Source: Syntrophobacteraceae bacterium | Lineage (GTDB): Bacteria > Desulfobacterota > Syntrophobacteria > Syntrophobacterales > Syntrophobacteraceae | NCBI GenBank assembly: GCA_003566995.1 | Contig: PXBG01000103.1 | Span: forward strand, 40,824 to 104,823 | Reading direction: 5' to 3' | Length of the DNA stretch: 64,000 bases | Part shown: positions 35,149-43,403 of the stretch, piece by piece | Layout: the number at the start of each line of letters is the position of its first letter | How positions within the stretch are numbered: position 1 is the stretch's first letter | The notes under the pieces: generated by a model | Told to the model about the DNA's origin: nothing | Database searches by the model: none | Seen by the model: the letters and a program-made list of their open reading frames with translations, nothing else | Program-made: the position numbers and the translations under genes

Positions 35149-36522
35149 GTGAAATTTGAATTTTTAAAAGAGGAACCCCACGGCACCACCAAAGCCTTCT
35201 TTCTCAGTTCGGCCGTGTGGATGGTTCTGGGAACGACTTTCGGATTCATCGGGGCCATTCAGCTGGTGGCCCCCGAGCTGCTGGCCAACATTCCCTGGGT
35301 CGTTTTCAGCCGCATCCGGCCCATGCACACCAACGCGGTGATCTTCGGGTTCGTGGGCTCGGGACTCATCGGCTGCGCCCACTACCTGGTCTACACGCTC
35401 CTGAGATCCCCCCTCTACAGCGAAAAGATGGGGAAGCTGACGGTCTGGATGTGGAATCTGGCCGTGTTGTTCGGTTCCCTCACCCTCTCCCGGGGATACT
35501 CCCAGACGCGCGAATACGCCGAGTGGATCTGGCCCATCGACATCCTGGTCCTCGCCGCCCTGGCCCTCATGTTCTACAATCTTTTTCAGACGGCGCGCCG
35601 ACGCCAGGAAAAGCTGCTGTACGTGTCCGTGTGGTACGTTTTCGCGGGGCTGGTGTTCACCTTTTTCATCTACTTTTTCGGCAATGCGGTGTGGAACCCC
35701 GCCACAGGCTCCATCACGGGCATGCCCGACGGCATTCTCGCCTGGTTTTACGGCCACGGCATCGTGGGGCTTTTTCTCACCCCCCTCGCCGTGGCCATCG
35801 CCTATTACGTCATTCCCATCGTGTGCAGGGTGCCCCTGTACAGCCACACCCTGTCCCTTCTCGGTTTCTGGTCCATCCTCATGATTTACACGCACATCGG
35901 CGCCCATCACATTCTGCAGGCCCCCACGCCCACATGGCTCAAAGTCATCGCCATCACGGGGAGTGTCGCCATGCTCCTCCCCGTTTCCGCCGTGCTGGTG
36001 AATCTGTGGCTCACCATGAGAGGGCGGGTGGCCAACATGCACGCGACCATCGGGGGCAAGTTCGTCTTTGCGGGGACCCTCTGGTACCTGCTCACCTGCC
36101 TTCAGGGCCCTCTCCAGTCCCTTCCCTCCGTCCAGAAGGTCACCCATTTCAACAACTGGGTGGTGGCCCACGCCCACATGGGAGTCCTGGGGTTTTCAGG
36201 GGTCATCGCCCTGGGGGGCATCTATTTCATTCTGCCTCGAATCACGGGCCGCTCCCTGCACAGTGAGTTTTTAGCGGAAATGCAGTACTGGCTGGTCCTG
36301 GTGGGCATGGCCGGCTTTTTCACCGTGCTCACGGTGGCGGGGCTCATTCAGGGGCACGGCTGGCTCCAGGGAGAAACGGTCTACCGCATGCTGCCCCAGA
36401 TTCACATCTACATGGTCCTGCGCCTGGCCATTGGAGTCCTCATTGTGAGCGGGGCCATTCTCGGACTCTACAACATCTTCATGACCCTGCACGGGTCCAG
36501 GGGCAAGGAGGGGTCCTCATGA
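35149..36522 (+). CDS. ccoN: cbb3-type cytochrome c oxidase subunit I
   Basis: 457-residue heme-copper oxidase catalytic subunit, the proton-pumping O2 reductase core. Ligands visible: low-spin heme His in RPMHTNAVIFGF, CuB His in WFYGHGIVGLFL with the downstream AIAYYVIP Tyr of the C-family, the His pair in THIGAHHILQAP, and heme His in NNWVVAHAHMGVLGF. No A-family ED..KP motifs. GTG at 35149 is chosen since GAGG precedes it at nine bases; ATG 35140 is an alternative. It is embedded between ACIII genes, so its electron source is ACIII. Confidence 0.93.
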   Translation: MKFEFLKEEPHGTTKAFFLSSAVWMVLGTTFGFIGAIQLVAPELLANIPWVVFSRIRPMHTNAVIFGFVGSGLIGCAHYLVYTLLRSPLYSEKMGKLTVWMWNLAVLFGSLTLSRGYSQTREYAEWIWPIDILVLAALALMFYNLFQTARRRQEKLLYVSVWYVFAGLVFTFFIYFFGNAVWNPATGSITGMPDGILAWFYGHGIVGLFLTPLAVAIAYYVIPIVCRVPLYSHTLSLLGFWSILMIYTHIGAHHILQAPTPTWLKVIAITGSVAMLLPVSAVLVNLWLTMRGRVANMHATIGGKFVFAGTLWYLLTCLQGPLQSLPSVQKVTHFNNWVVAHAHMGVLGFSGVIALGGIYFILPRITGRSLHSEFLAEMQYWLVLVGMAGFFTVLTVAGLIQGHGWLQGETVYRMLPQIHIYMVLRLAIGVLIVSGAILGLYNIFMTLHGSRGKEGSS

Positions 36523-37499
36523 AAATGACCCCTTCTCTCATCGTGGGCGGCAGCGTGGCCATTTTTGCCTCCGTTCTCTACATTGCCGTCCTTCTTCCCT
36601 GGTCCACCACCACACGCGAACCCTCGGACATCTTCCGGTGGCGCACGCCCCTGGAAGAGAGGGGCCGCCAGCTTTATGTGAACAATAACTGTTCCACGTG
36701 CCATTCCCAGTTCATCCGCCCCATCGACTGGGGACTGGGGGCTGAACGCATCGCTCAGGCAGGGGACTACATCGACGAACGTCCGCACCTTCTGGGGACT
36801 CAGCGCACGGGGCCCGACCTTTCCCAGGCGGGAGGGGAGCACCCCGACGACTGGCACCTGGCCCATTTCATCAATCCCCGCTACGTGAGACCCGAGTCCC
36901 TCATGCCCAGCTGGGAATTTCTGGGCATGGAGAATATCGAGGCTCTCATCGCCTATGTGCAGAGCCTGGGATTCAAAATGGCCGATTACCGCATGGAACG
37001 GCAGCGGTACTGGAAAGAAAAAGCCATTGAGGCCTACGAGGCGGGGACGGATGCCAACGTGGCCTGGTTGCACGAAAGGGTCCCGAAGCCCTGGCGCAAC
37101 CTGCCCAATCCCTATGGAACCACGGAAGCGGGGCTGAAGCGCGGCCAGAAAATCTACCAGGGCTTCTGCATCGGCTGCCATGGGCCCATCGGCGATGGCA
37201 TGGGCCCCGCGGCGCCCTATCTCTACCCGCCCCCTCTCAACTTCACCACCCTCAAGGGCCGGGGAGTCTCGGGAGGCATCCTCTACTACTACATCATGAA
37301 CGGCATCACGGGCACGGCCATGCCCTACTTCAAAAGGGACCTGGAATCGGAGAAAATCTGGGATGTGGGCAATTACGTGGCCACCCACTTCATTGGAGAG
37401 ACCGATGCGGGGCAGCCGCCCAAAGGCATCGAGGCCTCCTACGAACCGCCTTACGGGGAGAATCCTTATGGTGGCGAGGAACCCCGTCGTGAACGCTGA
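36519..37499 (+). CDS. ccoO: cbb3 oxidase subunit CcoO with a second cytochrome c domain
   Basis: 326 residues. One N-terminal TM helix (about 7-26) is followed by the CcoO heme domain: CSTCH at residue about 60 with the Met-rich LMPSWEFLGMENI. A second monoheme domain follows: GLKRGQKIYQGFCIGCHGP with the distal TAMPYF Met. Classical CcoO (about 200 residues) has only the first domain; the second resembles one CcoP cytochrome domain. This fused form replaces part of CcoP. Start ATG overlaps the ccoN stop as ATGA with GGAGG upstream. Confidence 0.88.
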   Translation: MKMTPSLIVGGSVAIFASVLYIAVLLPWSTTTREPSDIFRWRTPLEERGRQLYVNNNCSTCHSQFIRPIDWGLGAERIAQAGDYIDERPHLLGTQRTGPDLSQAGGEHPDDWHLAHFINPRYVRPESLMPSWEFLGMENIEALIAYVQSLGFKMADYRMERQRYWKEKAIEAYEAGTDANVAWLHERVPKPWRNLPNPYGTTEAGLKRGQKIYQGFCIGCHGPIGDGMGPAAPYLYPPPLNFTTLKGRGVSGGILYYYIMNGITGTAMPYFKRDLESEKIWDVGNYVATHFIGETDAGQPPKGIEASYEPPYGENPYGGEEPRRER

Positions 37500-37531
37500 A
37501 AACAGCCGACAACGAGTTTTTTGAGGAAGCC

Positions 37532-37813
37532 ATGGAATATTATTTTGGATGGATGGCCCTGGTGGCCTTCAGCCTGTGGGTGAGCGTTCTGGCATTCTTC
37601 TGGGCCATGAGGGACGGGCAGTTCGAAGATCAACAGAGGGCCAGGTACCTGCCCCTCAGCCATGAAACGAACCTGGATGACCCTGCGGCAGATCCCCTGA
37701 AGGGCAAAAAGGAAAAAATGGCCTTTTGGGTCATTTCGGCACTGGTGATATCGGCCCTGGGGGCTGCAGTGCTGCTCACCTGGATCAACAGGAATGTGGA
37801 GGGATCCCTTTGA
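37532..37813 (+). CDS. ccoS: cbb3 oxidase maturation protein CcoS-like
   Basis: 93 residues. The N-terminal TM helix and the segment SVLAFFWAMRDGQFEDQQRA match CcoS (small protein needed for cofactor insertion into cbb3 oxidase; consensus FFWAVRSGQFDDLDxPA). Unlike the 50-70 residue norm, it has a second TM helix at 65-84. Start ATG at 37532 follows GAGGAAG. It overlaps the next gene as TTGA. Confidence 0.82.
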   Translation: MEYYFGWMALVAFSLWVSVLAFFWAMRDGQFEDQQRARYLPLSHETNLDDPAADPLKGKKEKMAFWVISALVISALGAAVLLTWINRNVEGSL

Positions 37814-38079
37814 GGTTCTATCCCCTGCTGGATTTTCAATACGTTGTGGCGGCCGTTCTTGGGGCTCTTGGGGTCCTGGCCATGATCCTTCTTTTCTTCC
37901 GAAGTTACACCCGAAAGGACAGGGGGGAGGAAGAAAAGCAGGAGACGGAAAACTATCCCGAAGGGCTCAAGGCCGCCCAAAATCCCTTACCCCCCATCAT
38001 CCTGGTGCTCATGGTGGCCCTGGTGGCCTGGGTTTTTCATTACGTTTATCTCATCGGCATCCGGGGGCCGGCATTCTGA
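37810..38079 (+). CDS. small CcoP-anchor-like membrane protein
   Basis: 89 residues with two predicted helices (about 11-28 and 60-84) joined by a charged loop. The C-terminal NYPEGLKAAQNPLPPIILVL is reminiscent of the N-terminal anchor (FixP_N) of CcoP, where ..E...NPLP.WW precedes the TM helix; no heme motif is present. It is therefore a candidate separate CcoP anchor, with its heme domain carried by CcoO. Start is TTG at 37810, with GGAGG seven bases upstream and a four-base overlap with ccoS. Confidence 0.6.
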   Translation: MRFYPLLDFQYVVAAVLGALGVLAMILLFFRSYTRKDRGEEEKQETENYPEGLKAAQNPLPPIILVLMVALVAWVFHYVYLIGIRGPAF

Positions 38080-38125
38080 ATGACCATCGCCGGCTTGCTC
38101 CTGCACATTTCATCGAGGCAGTCAC

Positions 38126-38431
38126 ATGGGACGAGAGAAAACTGTTCACGAAACCTTCAAGGCGGACCGCCGCAGCTGGCTTATAGTATTGTCCATCGCT
38201 GCGTCTTTCCTTCTGTGGGGCCTTTTTGTCTTCAAGAGTGTGGGTGACAAAGGCCAGCCGGGATGGAATTTTGGAATTGTGGAGGACATACCGGGCCAGT
38301 CCACCTATTCCACCCATCGTCCCAACCCCATTTTCACCACCCCTCCGGCCCTGACGCCCCAGCACGTTCCCGGAGTCACTCCCAATCCCAATCCCCTCAC
38401 GAAAGAGGACATGAAGGAGGGAGGAAAATGA
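38126..38431 (+). CDS. small single-TM protein of unknown function in the ACIII/cbb3 operon
   Basis: 101 residues with one TM helix (about 18-36) and a Pro/Thr-rich extracytoplasmic tail (STHRPNPIFTTPPALTPQHV). I recognise no family. Start ATG at 38126 has GAGG seven bases upstream; the stop overlaps the next cytochrome gene as ATGA, so both are translated together. It may be an accessory subunit or assembly factor bridging ACIII and the oxidase (ActH-like role is possible), but this is inference. Confidence 0.55.
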   Translation: MGREKTVHETFKADRRSWLIVLSIAASFLLWGLFVFKSVGDKGQPGWNFGIVEDIPGQSTYSTHRPNPIFTTPPALTPQHVPGVTPNPNPLTKEDMKEGGK

Positions 38432-38937
38432 CCCTGCACAGCCTCGATGGCCCATCCAGGGGCACCCTCTTCTTTTTGGCGGCCCTGCTGCTCATCCTCG
38501 CGGGTTGCGACTACTCACGGATGAAAGATCAGGAAGCCGTCCAGACTTACAAGAAGCAGCTGCCTGAAATGCCCGAGGGCACCATTCCCGTTCAGGGGGG
38601 AGTGGCTGAAATCCGGGCCGCCGATCCCCTGGAAATGAAAAACCCTTTTCCCCACACGCAGGAAATGATCGCAAAGGGTGAAACGGCTTATGGCCATTTC
38701 TGCATCATGTGCCATGGACCCCGGGCGGACGGCAACGGGACGGTGGGCCAGAGCTTTTATCCTCTTCCCACCGATCTTGGAAGCTCCCATGTGCAGGAAC
38801 ACACGGACGGGGAACTTTTCCACAAGATTTCCTTCGGGTACAAAAGGCATCCTCCCCTGGGCTACACGGTCTCTGAACCCGACCGGTGGGCCATCATCCA
38901 CTTCATGAGATCCCTTGACCACCAGAAGGACAGTTGA
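38428..38937 (+). CDS. actE: alternative complex III subunit ActE, monoheme cytochrome c lipoprotein
   Basis: 169 residues. A lipoprotein signal (LLLILAGC, Cys at about residue 29) anchors a monoheme cytochrome c domain: TAYGHFCIMCHGPRADGNGT with the distal region KRHPPLGYTVSE. ActE-type cytochromes pass electrons from ACIII to the oxidase. The start overlaps the previous stop (ATGA) with GGAGG directly upstream. Position between oxidase and copper genes fits a linker cytochrome; it could also be called a cbb3-associated cytochrome. Confidence 0.82.
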   Translation: MTLHSLDGPSRGTLFFLAALLLILAGCDYSRMKDQEAVQTYKKQLPEMPEGTIPVQGGVAEIRAADPLEMKNPFPHTQEMIAKGETAYGHFCIMCHGPRADGNGTVGQSFYPLPTDLGSSHVQEHTDGELFHKISFGYKRHPPLGYTVSEPDRWAIIHFMRSLDHQKDS

Positions 38938-38950
38938 CGGACTGCCGAAA

Positions 38951-39649
38951 ATGATGCTCGATTATTTTTTGCCTTTTCTCGTGGGCTTCCTGGGAAGCCT
39001 CCACTGCATGGGCATGTGCGGGCCCCTGGTGCTGGCGTACACGCTTCACATGAAACCCGCCAATGCCCCCCTTTCTCCCCGGTGCTCCCGGGCCCCTTCC
39101 CTTGGCCTTGTGCAGCACCTTCTTTTCAACGCAGGCAGGATGGCCACCTACGGCATTATGGGAACCATCGCCGCGATTCTTTTCCTGTTGGTGGACCTCC
39201 ACCGCTATGTTTTCACCTTTCGCATCCACATGAACATGGTCGCAGGCGTTCTGCTCCTGCTCATGGGGCTCATGCTCCTGCGGGTGATCCCCCTGCCATC
39301 CTGGCTGACCACCGTTTCCGCCAGTTCCTCCATGGGCCGGCGCATCCATCGGCTATTCCAGTCACAAAAAACGCTTCATAAATTCTTCCTGGGCATGGCC
39401 GTGGGAACCCTGCCCTGCTGTCTCTCGTGGGCCATGGTCATCAAGGCCGCGTCCACCCAGAATCCCGCCCAGGGTTTCCTCACCATGGTCGTCTTCGGCC
39501 TGGGAACGGTGCCAGCCCTGGTTCTGGTGGGAGTGTCCTCTTCTTTCATGTCGCAGAGGGTGAGGTTCCTGGGCGAACGCATGGCGGCCCTGGCCATCAT
39601 GGCCACGGGACTCATGATCCTCCTCAAAGGGGCGGGTGTCCTTGGCTGA
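38951..39649 (+). CDS. sulfite exporter TauE/SafE-like protein (copper/cytochrome oxidase biogenesis)
   Basis: 232-residue membrane protein of the COG2836 'SafE/UreH-like' group with about six helices. It has the signature GFLGSLHCMGMCGPLVLAY, in which the Cys-rich HCxGMCG may bind metal, and a second block MAVGTLPCCLSWAMV. In many genomes it lies with ccoG/H/I/S and takes part in oxidase copper supply, as the P-ATPase gene following it suggests. Start ATG at 38951 (or 38954). Confidence 0.75.
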   Translation: MMLDYFLPFLVGFLGSLHCMGMCGPLVLAYTLHMKPANAPLSPRCSRAPSLGLVQHLLFNAGRMATYGIMGTIAAILFLLVDLHRYVFTFRIHMNMVAGVLLLLMGLMLLRVIPLPSWLTTVSASSSMGRRIHRLFQSQKTLHKFFLGMAVGTLPCCLSWAMVIKAASTQNPAQGFLTMVVFGLGTVPALVLVGVSSSFMSQRVRFLGERMAALAIMATGLMILLKGAGVLG

Positions 39650-39668
39650 CCCTTTCAGAGAGGCTTCT

Positions 39669-42158
39669 ATGAAGGCACAGGAAATCCCGGAAAGCATGCA
39701 CGACCCCGACACTTCATCCTGTGAACTGTGCGGCCTCCCCGCGGGCCGTTCTCCCGTGGCAGCCACCATCGACGGCCGCAAGGTGAGATTTTGCTGCCCC
39801 GGCTGTCACCACGTTTTCCAGATCCTTTTCAACGATCCCGCCACCCAACATGAAAACTACAGGGAAACGGAGCTCTACCGGGCCTGTGTGGCCGCCGGCC
39901 TCATTCCCGCCACGGAAGAAGACCTGCTGACCTTGCAGGAAACCCGGGAGGAGGAAAAACCCCGCTCCCATGAAAAAGAGAACCTGGAAGAAGCCCTCAG
40001 CCACAAGGTGGTGCTGCACATCCCGGGCATGTGGTGCACCGCATGCTCCTGGCTCCTGGAAGAGGTGCTTCGAAGGACTGAAGGGGTTCTCCGGGCCGAG
40101 GTGCTCTTTCTCACGGACACGGCCACGGTCACCTACCTGCCCCACCGGGTGAAGGTGGAAACCCTGCAAAAATCCGTGGCCAGGCTGGGGTACCAGGCTC
40201 ATCTTCAGGGAGAACGGTCCGGGGAAGCCGCAAGGGAAAAAAGGGAATGGCTCCTGCGGTTCGGCGTGGCGGCTATTTTCACCTGCAACATCATGATGAT
40301 TTCCTTCGCCCTTTACTGGGGATTCTTTCGGGAACTGGAGCGTGAAGGGATTTCCATGTTTTCCTATCCCCTCTGGCTCATGGCCACTCCCGTGGTTTTT
40401 TACAGTGGCTGGCCCATTCTCAGGAGAGCCGCTGCCGGGGCCCGCCACATGAAACTGAACATGGAGGCCCTCATCGCCGTTGGAACCCTGGCCGCCTATT
40501 TCTACAGTGTGGTCCAGATCTGGCTGGGCGGCATACACCTGTATTTCGACACGGCCTCCATGCTCGTGACCCTTGTCCTTCTCGGCAAATTCATCGAAAC
40601 GCAAGCCCGCGAAAAAGTTTCCCGGGGGGTCAGCGAACTCTTCGCCCTGACTTCGGGAAAAGTCCGTCTCTGCACGGCGGGCCGTGAACGCTGGGTGTCC
40701 GCGGAAGGCGTCCGCCCCAACGACAGGTTCACCCTCGACCCTCACCAGCGATTTCCCCTGGACGGCGTCCTGGTGGAAAACACCGCGTTGGTGGATCAGT
40801 CCTTTCTCACAGGCGAGTCCAGGCCTGTGAGAAAAGGGCCGGGAGATGAAGTGCACGGGGGTTCCCTCCTCCTGGAAGGCCGGCCCGTTCTGAGGGCCAC
40901 GCGCACCGCGCAGGAAAGCTCCCTGGGGCAGATGATCTCCCTCATGCAGGAGGCTTTGCACAACAAGGATCCCTATGAACGGCTCGCCGACCGTCTCACT
41001 CAGATCCTGGTGCCCGCCATTCTTGTCCTGGCCGGGGCCACAGCCCTGGTGACGGTCCTGTCAGGGCATTCCCCGGAGGAAGCCTTCCTGAGAGCCGTCA
41101 CGGTGCTGGTCATCACCTGTCCCTGCGCCCTGGGCATCGCCACCCCTTTGGCCAAGGTGGCGGCCATCGGCAGGGGAAGGTCAGAGGGCGTTCTCGTTCG
41201 GGACGCAGCGGCCCTTGAAAGATTGAAGGACCTGGACACCATGGTTTTCGACAAGACGGGAACCCTCACGGAAGGCACTTACACGCTGCGTCACCACGAG
41301 GCCACGGGGCCCAACGCGCCGGAACACCTGGAAAAGGTGGCTTCCCTTGAAGTGTGTTCGAACCATTTCCTGGCCAGGGAACTGGTGAAGCAGGCCCGGA
41401 ACGGAGGCCTGACCCTGCAGGAAGTGTCCCGTTGGAAGGAATGGGAAGGGATGGGCATCGGCGGGATGGTGAACGCAACGGAAGTGGTGGCGGGCAACAG
41501 GGCGTGCATGGCCTTCAAGGGGCTTTCCATTCCCGAAGACCTGAAAACAAAAGCCGAAGGCCATGAAAGGAAGGGGCTCACCGTCGTGTTTTACGCCCTG
41601 GACGGCCGGGTGGAGGGATACTTTGCCCTGGGGGACCACGTGAGAAACAGCGCCCTTGAGGTCTTGAATCACCTGAAAAGCCAAGGGGTGGCCTGTCACA
41701 TGCTGTCGGGAGATTCCCCCCACACCACTGCCGTGATCGCCTCTGCCCTGGGCATCGATTTTCACCGGGGAGGAGCCCTTCCCCAGGACAAGGTGCGCCA
41801 TGTGAAAAAACTCCAGGAGCAGGGCCGCCGGGTGGCCATGGTGGGCGATGGGGTCAACGACGCGGGGGCACTGGCTCAGGCAGACGTGGGCATGGCCGTG
41901 GGAGTCACGGCGGACCTTCTTCGGGACGCTTCGGACATCACCCTTTTGTCGGGAAAACCCGGAAGAATTCTCGCCGCCCGGCACCTGTCCGTCCTCACCA
42001 CCCGGATCATTCGGCAGAATCTTTTTTTTGCTTTCCTCTATAATGCACTGGGAATTCCCCTGGCCATGACGGGTCTTTTGAATCCCCTGGTGGCCGTGCT
42101 GGCCATGTTCGCCAGCAGCCTGAGCGTCATTGGAAACACCCTGAGGATCAGGACATAG
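39669..42158 (+). CDS. ccoI: cbb3 oxidase-type copper-translocating P-type ATPase
   Basis: 829-residue Cu+ P1B-ATPase that exports copper for oxidase maturation. An N-terminal cysteine-rich domain (CELCGLPAG ... CCPGCHHVF) is typical of CcoI/FixI, followed by an HMA domain with GMWCTACSW. TM6 carries intact CPC (VITCPCALGIATPLAK). Phosphorylation motif [11 protein letters not shown], hinge MVGDGVNDAGAL. The HP motif reads SNHFLARE, without the Pro of HPLA. ATG 39669 is used because GAGAGG lies five bases before it and it avoids overlap with the previous gene. Last gene of the respiratory block. Confidence 0.93.
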   Translation: MKAQEIPESMHDPDTSSCELCGLPAGRSPVAATIDGRKVRFCCPGCHHVFQILFNDPATQHENYRETELYRACVAAGLIPATEEDLLTLQETREEEKPRSHEKENLEEALSHKVVLHIPGMWCTACSWLLEEVLRRTEGVLRAEVLFLTDTATVTYLPHRVKVETLQKSVARLGYQAHLQGERSGEAAREKREWLLRFGVAAIFTCNIMMISFALYWGFFRELEREGISMFSYPLWLMATPVVFYSGWPILRRAAAGARHMKLNMEALIAVGTLAAYFYSVVQIWLGGIHLYFDTASMLVTLVLLGKFIETQAREKVSRGVSELFALTSGKVRLCTAGRERWVSAEGVRPNDRFTLDPHQRFPLDGVLVENTALVDQSFLTGESRPVRKGPGDEVHGGSLLLEGRPVLRATRTAQESSLGQMISLMQEALHNKDPYERLADRLTQILVPAILVLAGATALVTVLSGHSPEEAFLRAVTVLVITCPCALGIATPLAKVAAIGRGRSEGVLVRDAAALERLKDLDTMVFDKTGTLTEGTYTLRHHEATGPNAPEHLEKVASLEVCSNHFLARELVKQARNGGLTLQEVSRWKEWEGMGIGGMVNATEVVAGNRACMAFKGLSIPEDLKTKAEGHERKGLTVVFYALDGRVEGYFALGDHVRNSALEVLNHLKSQGVACHMLSGDSPHTTAVIASALGIDFHRGGALPQDKVRHVKKLQEQGRRVAMVGDGVNDAGALAQADVGMAVGVTADLLRDASDITLLSGKPGRILAARHLSVLTTRIIRQNLFFAFLYNALGIPLAMTGLLNPLVAVLAMFASSLSVIGNTLRIRT

Positions 42159-42161
42159 GGA

Positions 42162-42186
42162 GGGGACGCCCTTAACTTATTAACTT
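42162..42186. repeat. left inverted repeat of RAYT element
   Basis: 25-bp sequence beginning GGGGACGCCCTTAACTTATT lies 35 bases before the transposase start. Its exact reverse complement is at 43221-43245. Perfect conservation implies recent movement. Confidence 0.9.
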
Positions 42187-42220
42187 GACACAATGACTTC
42201 CCCAGAGTATTGATCTTCGC

Positions 42221-43222
42221 ATGCCCAGACAAGCACGCATCGACACAACCGGAGCCCTGCACCACATCATTGCGCGAGGCATTGAGCGGCGCAAAATATT
42301 CCAGGATGAACAAGATCGCTATGGTTTTCTGACAAATCTGGGTTTGATCCTGGAGCAAACAGAAACGGCGTGTTTTGCCTGGTCATTGATGCCCAACCAT
42401 TTTCACCTCTTGTTGAGAACCGGCGTGACCCCAATGGCTATGGTGATGCGCCGGCTGCTCACCGGCCATGCCGTCCGGTTCAACCGGCGCCATCAAAGAC
42501 ACGGTCACCTTTTCCAGAACCGTTACAAATCCATTCTATGCCAGGAAGACTGTTACCTCCTGGAACTGGTGAGATACATTCACCTGAATCCCCTGCGGGC
42601 CAGGCTGGTAGCGGACTTGGATCAACTGGACCAGTACCCGTTTTCCGGTCATGGAGTCATCATGGGCACACACGAACAGCCTTGGCAGAACAGCGAGAAA
42701 GTGTTGCTGCATTTCGGCAAACAGGTCCAGTCTGCGAGGCAGGAATACAGGGAATTCGTCGCCCGAGGAATGGATGAAGGCCGAAGAGACGACCTGACAG
42801 GCGGCGGCCTGATCCGCAGCGCAGGGGGCTGGTCAGCGGTGAGGGAGCTGAAAAAATCCGGCATTCACATGAAAAGTGACGAACGCATCTTGGGAGATGG
42901 TGATTTTGTTTGCCAACTCCTGCTCAAGGCCGAGGAATCATTTGAACGACATCATGCGTTGAAAGCCAGGGGGATTGACATCGATCACGTTGCAAAGCGT
43001 GTGTCGACGCTGTTGAATATTCCGGAGGATGACATCTGGTGTGAAGGCAAAGGAAAGGAACGGGTGCGGGCTCGAAGCTTATTGTGCTTCTGGGCTGTAC
43101 GCGAGCTGGGCATAAGCATGACAGCCATGGCACGACGGTTGAACATTTCAACCGTGGCCGTGAGCAAGTCGGTAGCCCGAGGGGCCGAAATTGCAGGAAA
43201 GGATGGCCTGGTCCTCATTTAA
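42221..43222 (+). CDS. REP-associated tyrosine transposase (RAYT, Y1 HUH family)
   Basis: 333-residue HUH single-strand transposase. The N-terminal TnpA_REP domain has MPRQARIDTTGALHHIIARG and the HUH motif MPNHFHLLL, and the catalytic Tyr is likely in the RYKS segment before YLLELVRYIHLNPLRA. The C-terminal 100 residues look like a helix-turn-helix DNA-binding domain (LNISTVAVSKSVARG). It is flanked by perfect 25-bp inverted repeats and its stop codon overlaps the right one. Composition is more AT-rich than the neighbours, which suggests acquisition. It separates ccoI from leuS. Confidence 0.92.
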   Translation: MPRQARIDTTGALHHIIARGIERRKIFQDEQDRYGFLTNLGLILEQTETACFAWSLMPNHFHLLLRTGVTPMAMVMRRLLTGHAVRFNRRHQRHGHLFQNRYKSILCQEDCYLLELVRYIHLNPLRARLVADLDQLDQYPFSGHGVIMGTHEQPWQNSEKVLLHFGKQVQSARQEYREFVARGMDEGRRDDLTGGGLIRSAGGWSAVRELKKSGIHMKSDERILGDGDFVCQLLLKAEESFERHHALKARGIDIDHVAKRVSTLLNIPEDDIWCEGKGKERVRARSLLCFWAVRELGISMTAMARRLNISTVAVSKSVARGAEIAGKDGLVLI

Positions 43223-43245
43223 GTTAATAAGTTAAGGGCGTCCCC
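43221..43245. repeat. right inverted repeat of RAYT element
   Basis: AAGTTAATAAGTTAAGGGCG... is the exact 25-bp reverse complement of 42162-42186 and includes two bases of the transposase stop codon. A further GGGGTCCCC palindrome occurs at 43268-43276. Confidence 0.9.
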
Positions 43246-43403
43246 GTATTATTCGTATTGCGAAAAAGGGGTCCCCGTGCTAAGAAACTTTTTTTGGTGG
43301 GGAGCTGGGGTCATGGGAGGCCCGGCCCTTGAAATACCAGGGGAAATGTGAGGCAGGACGGGTGCTCCGGGCACCGTGGCGTCAAAAGGGAAAAGGGCGA
43401 AAA

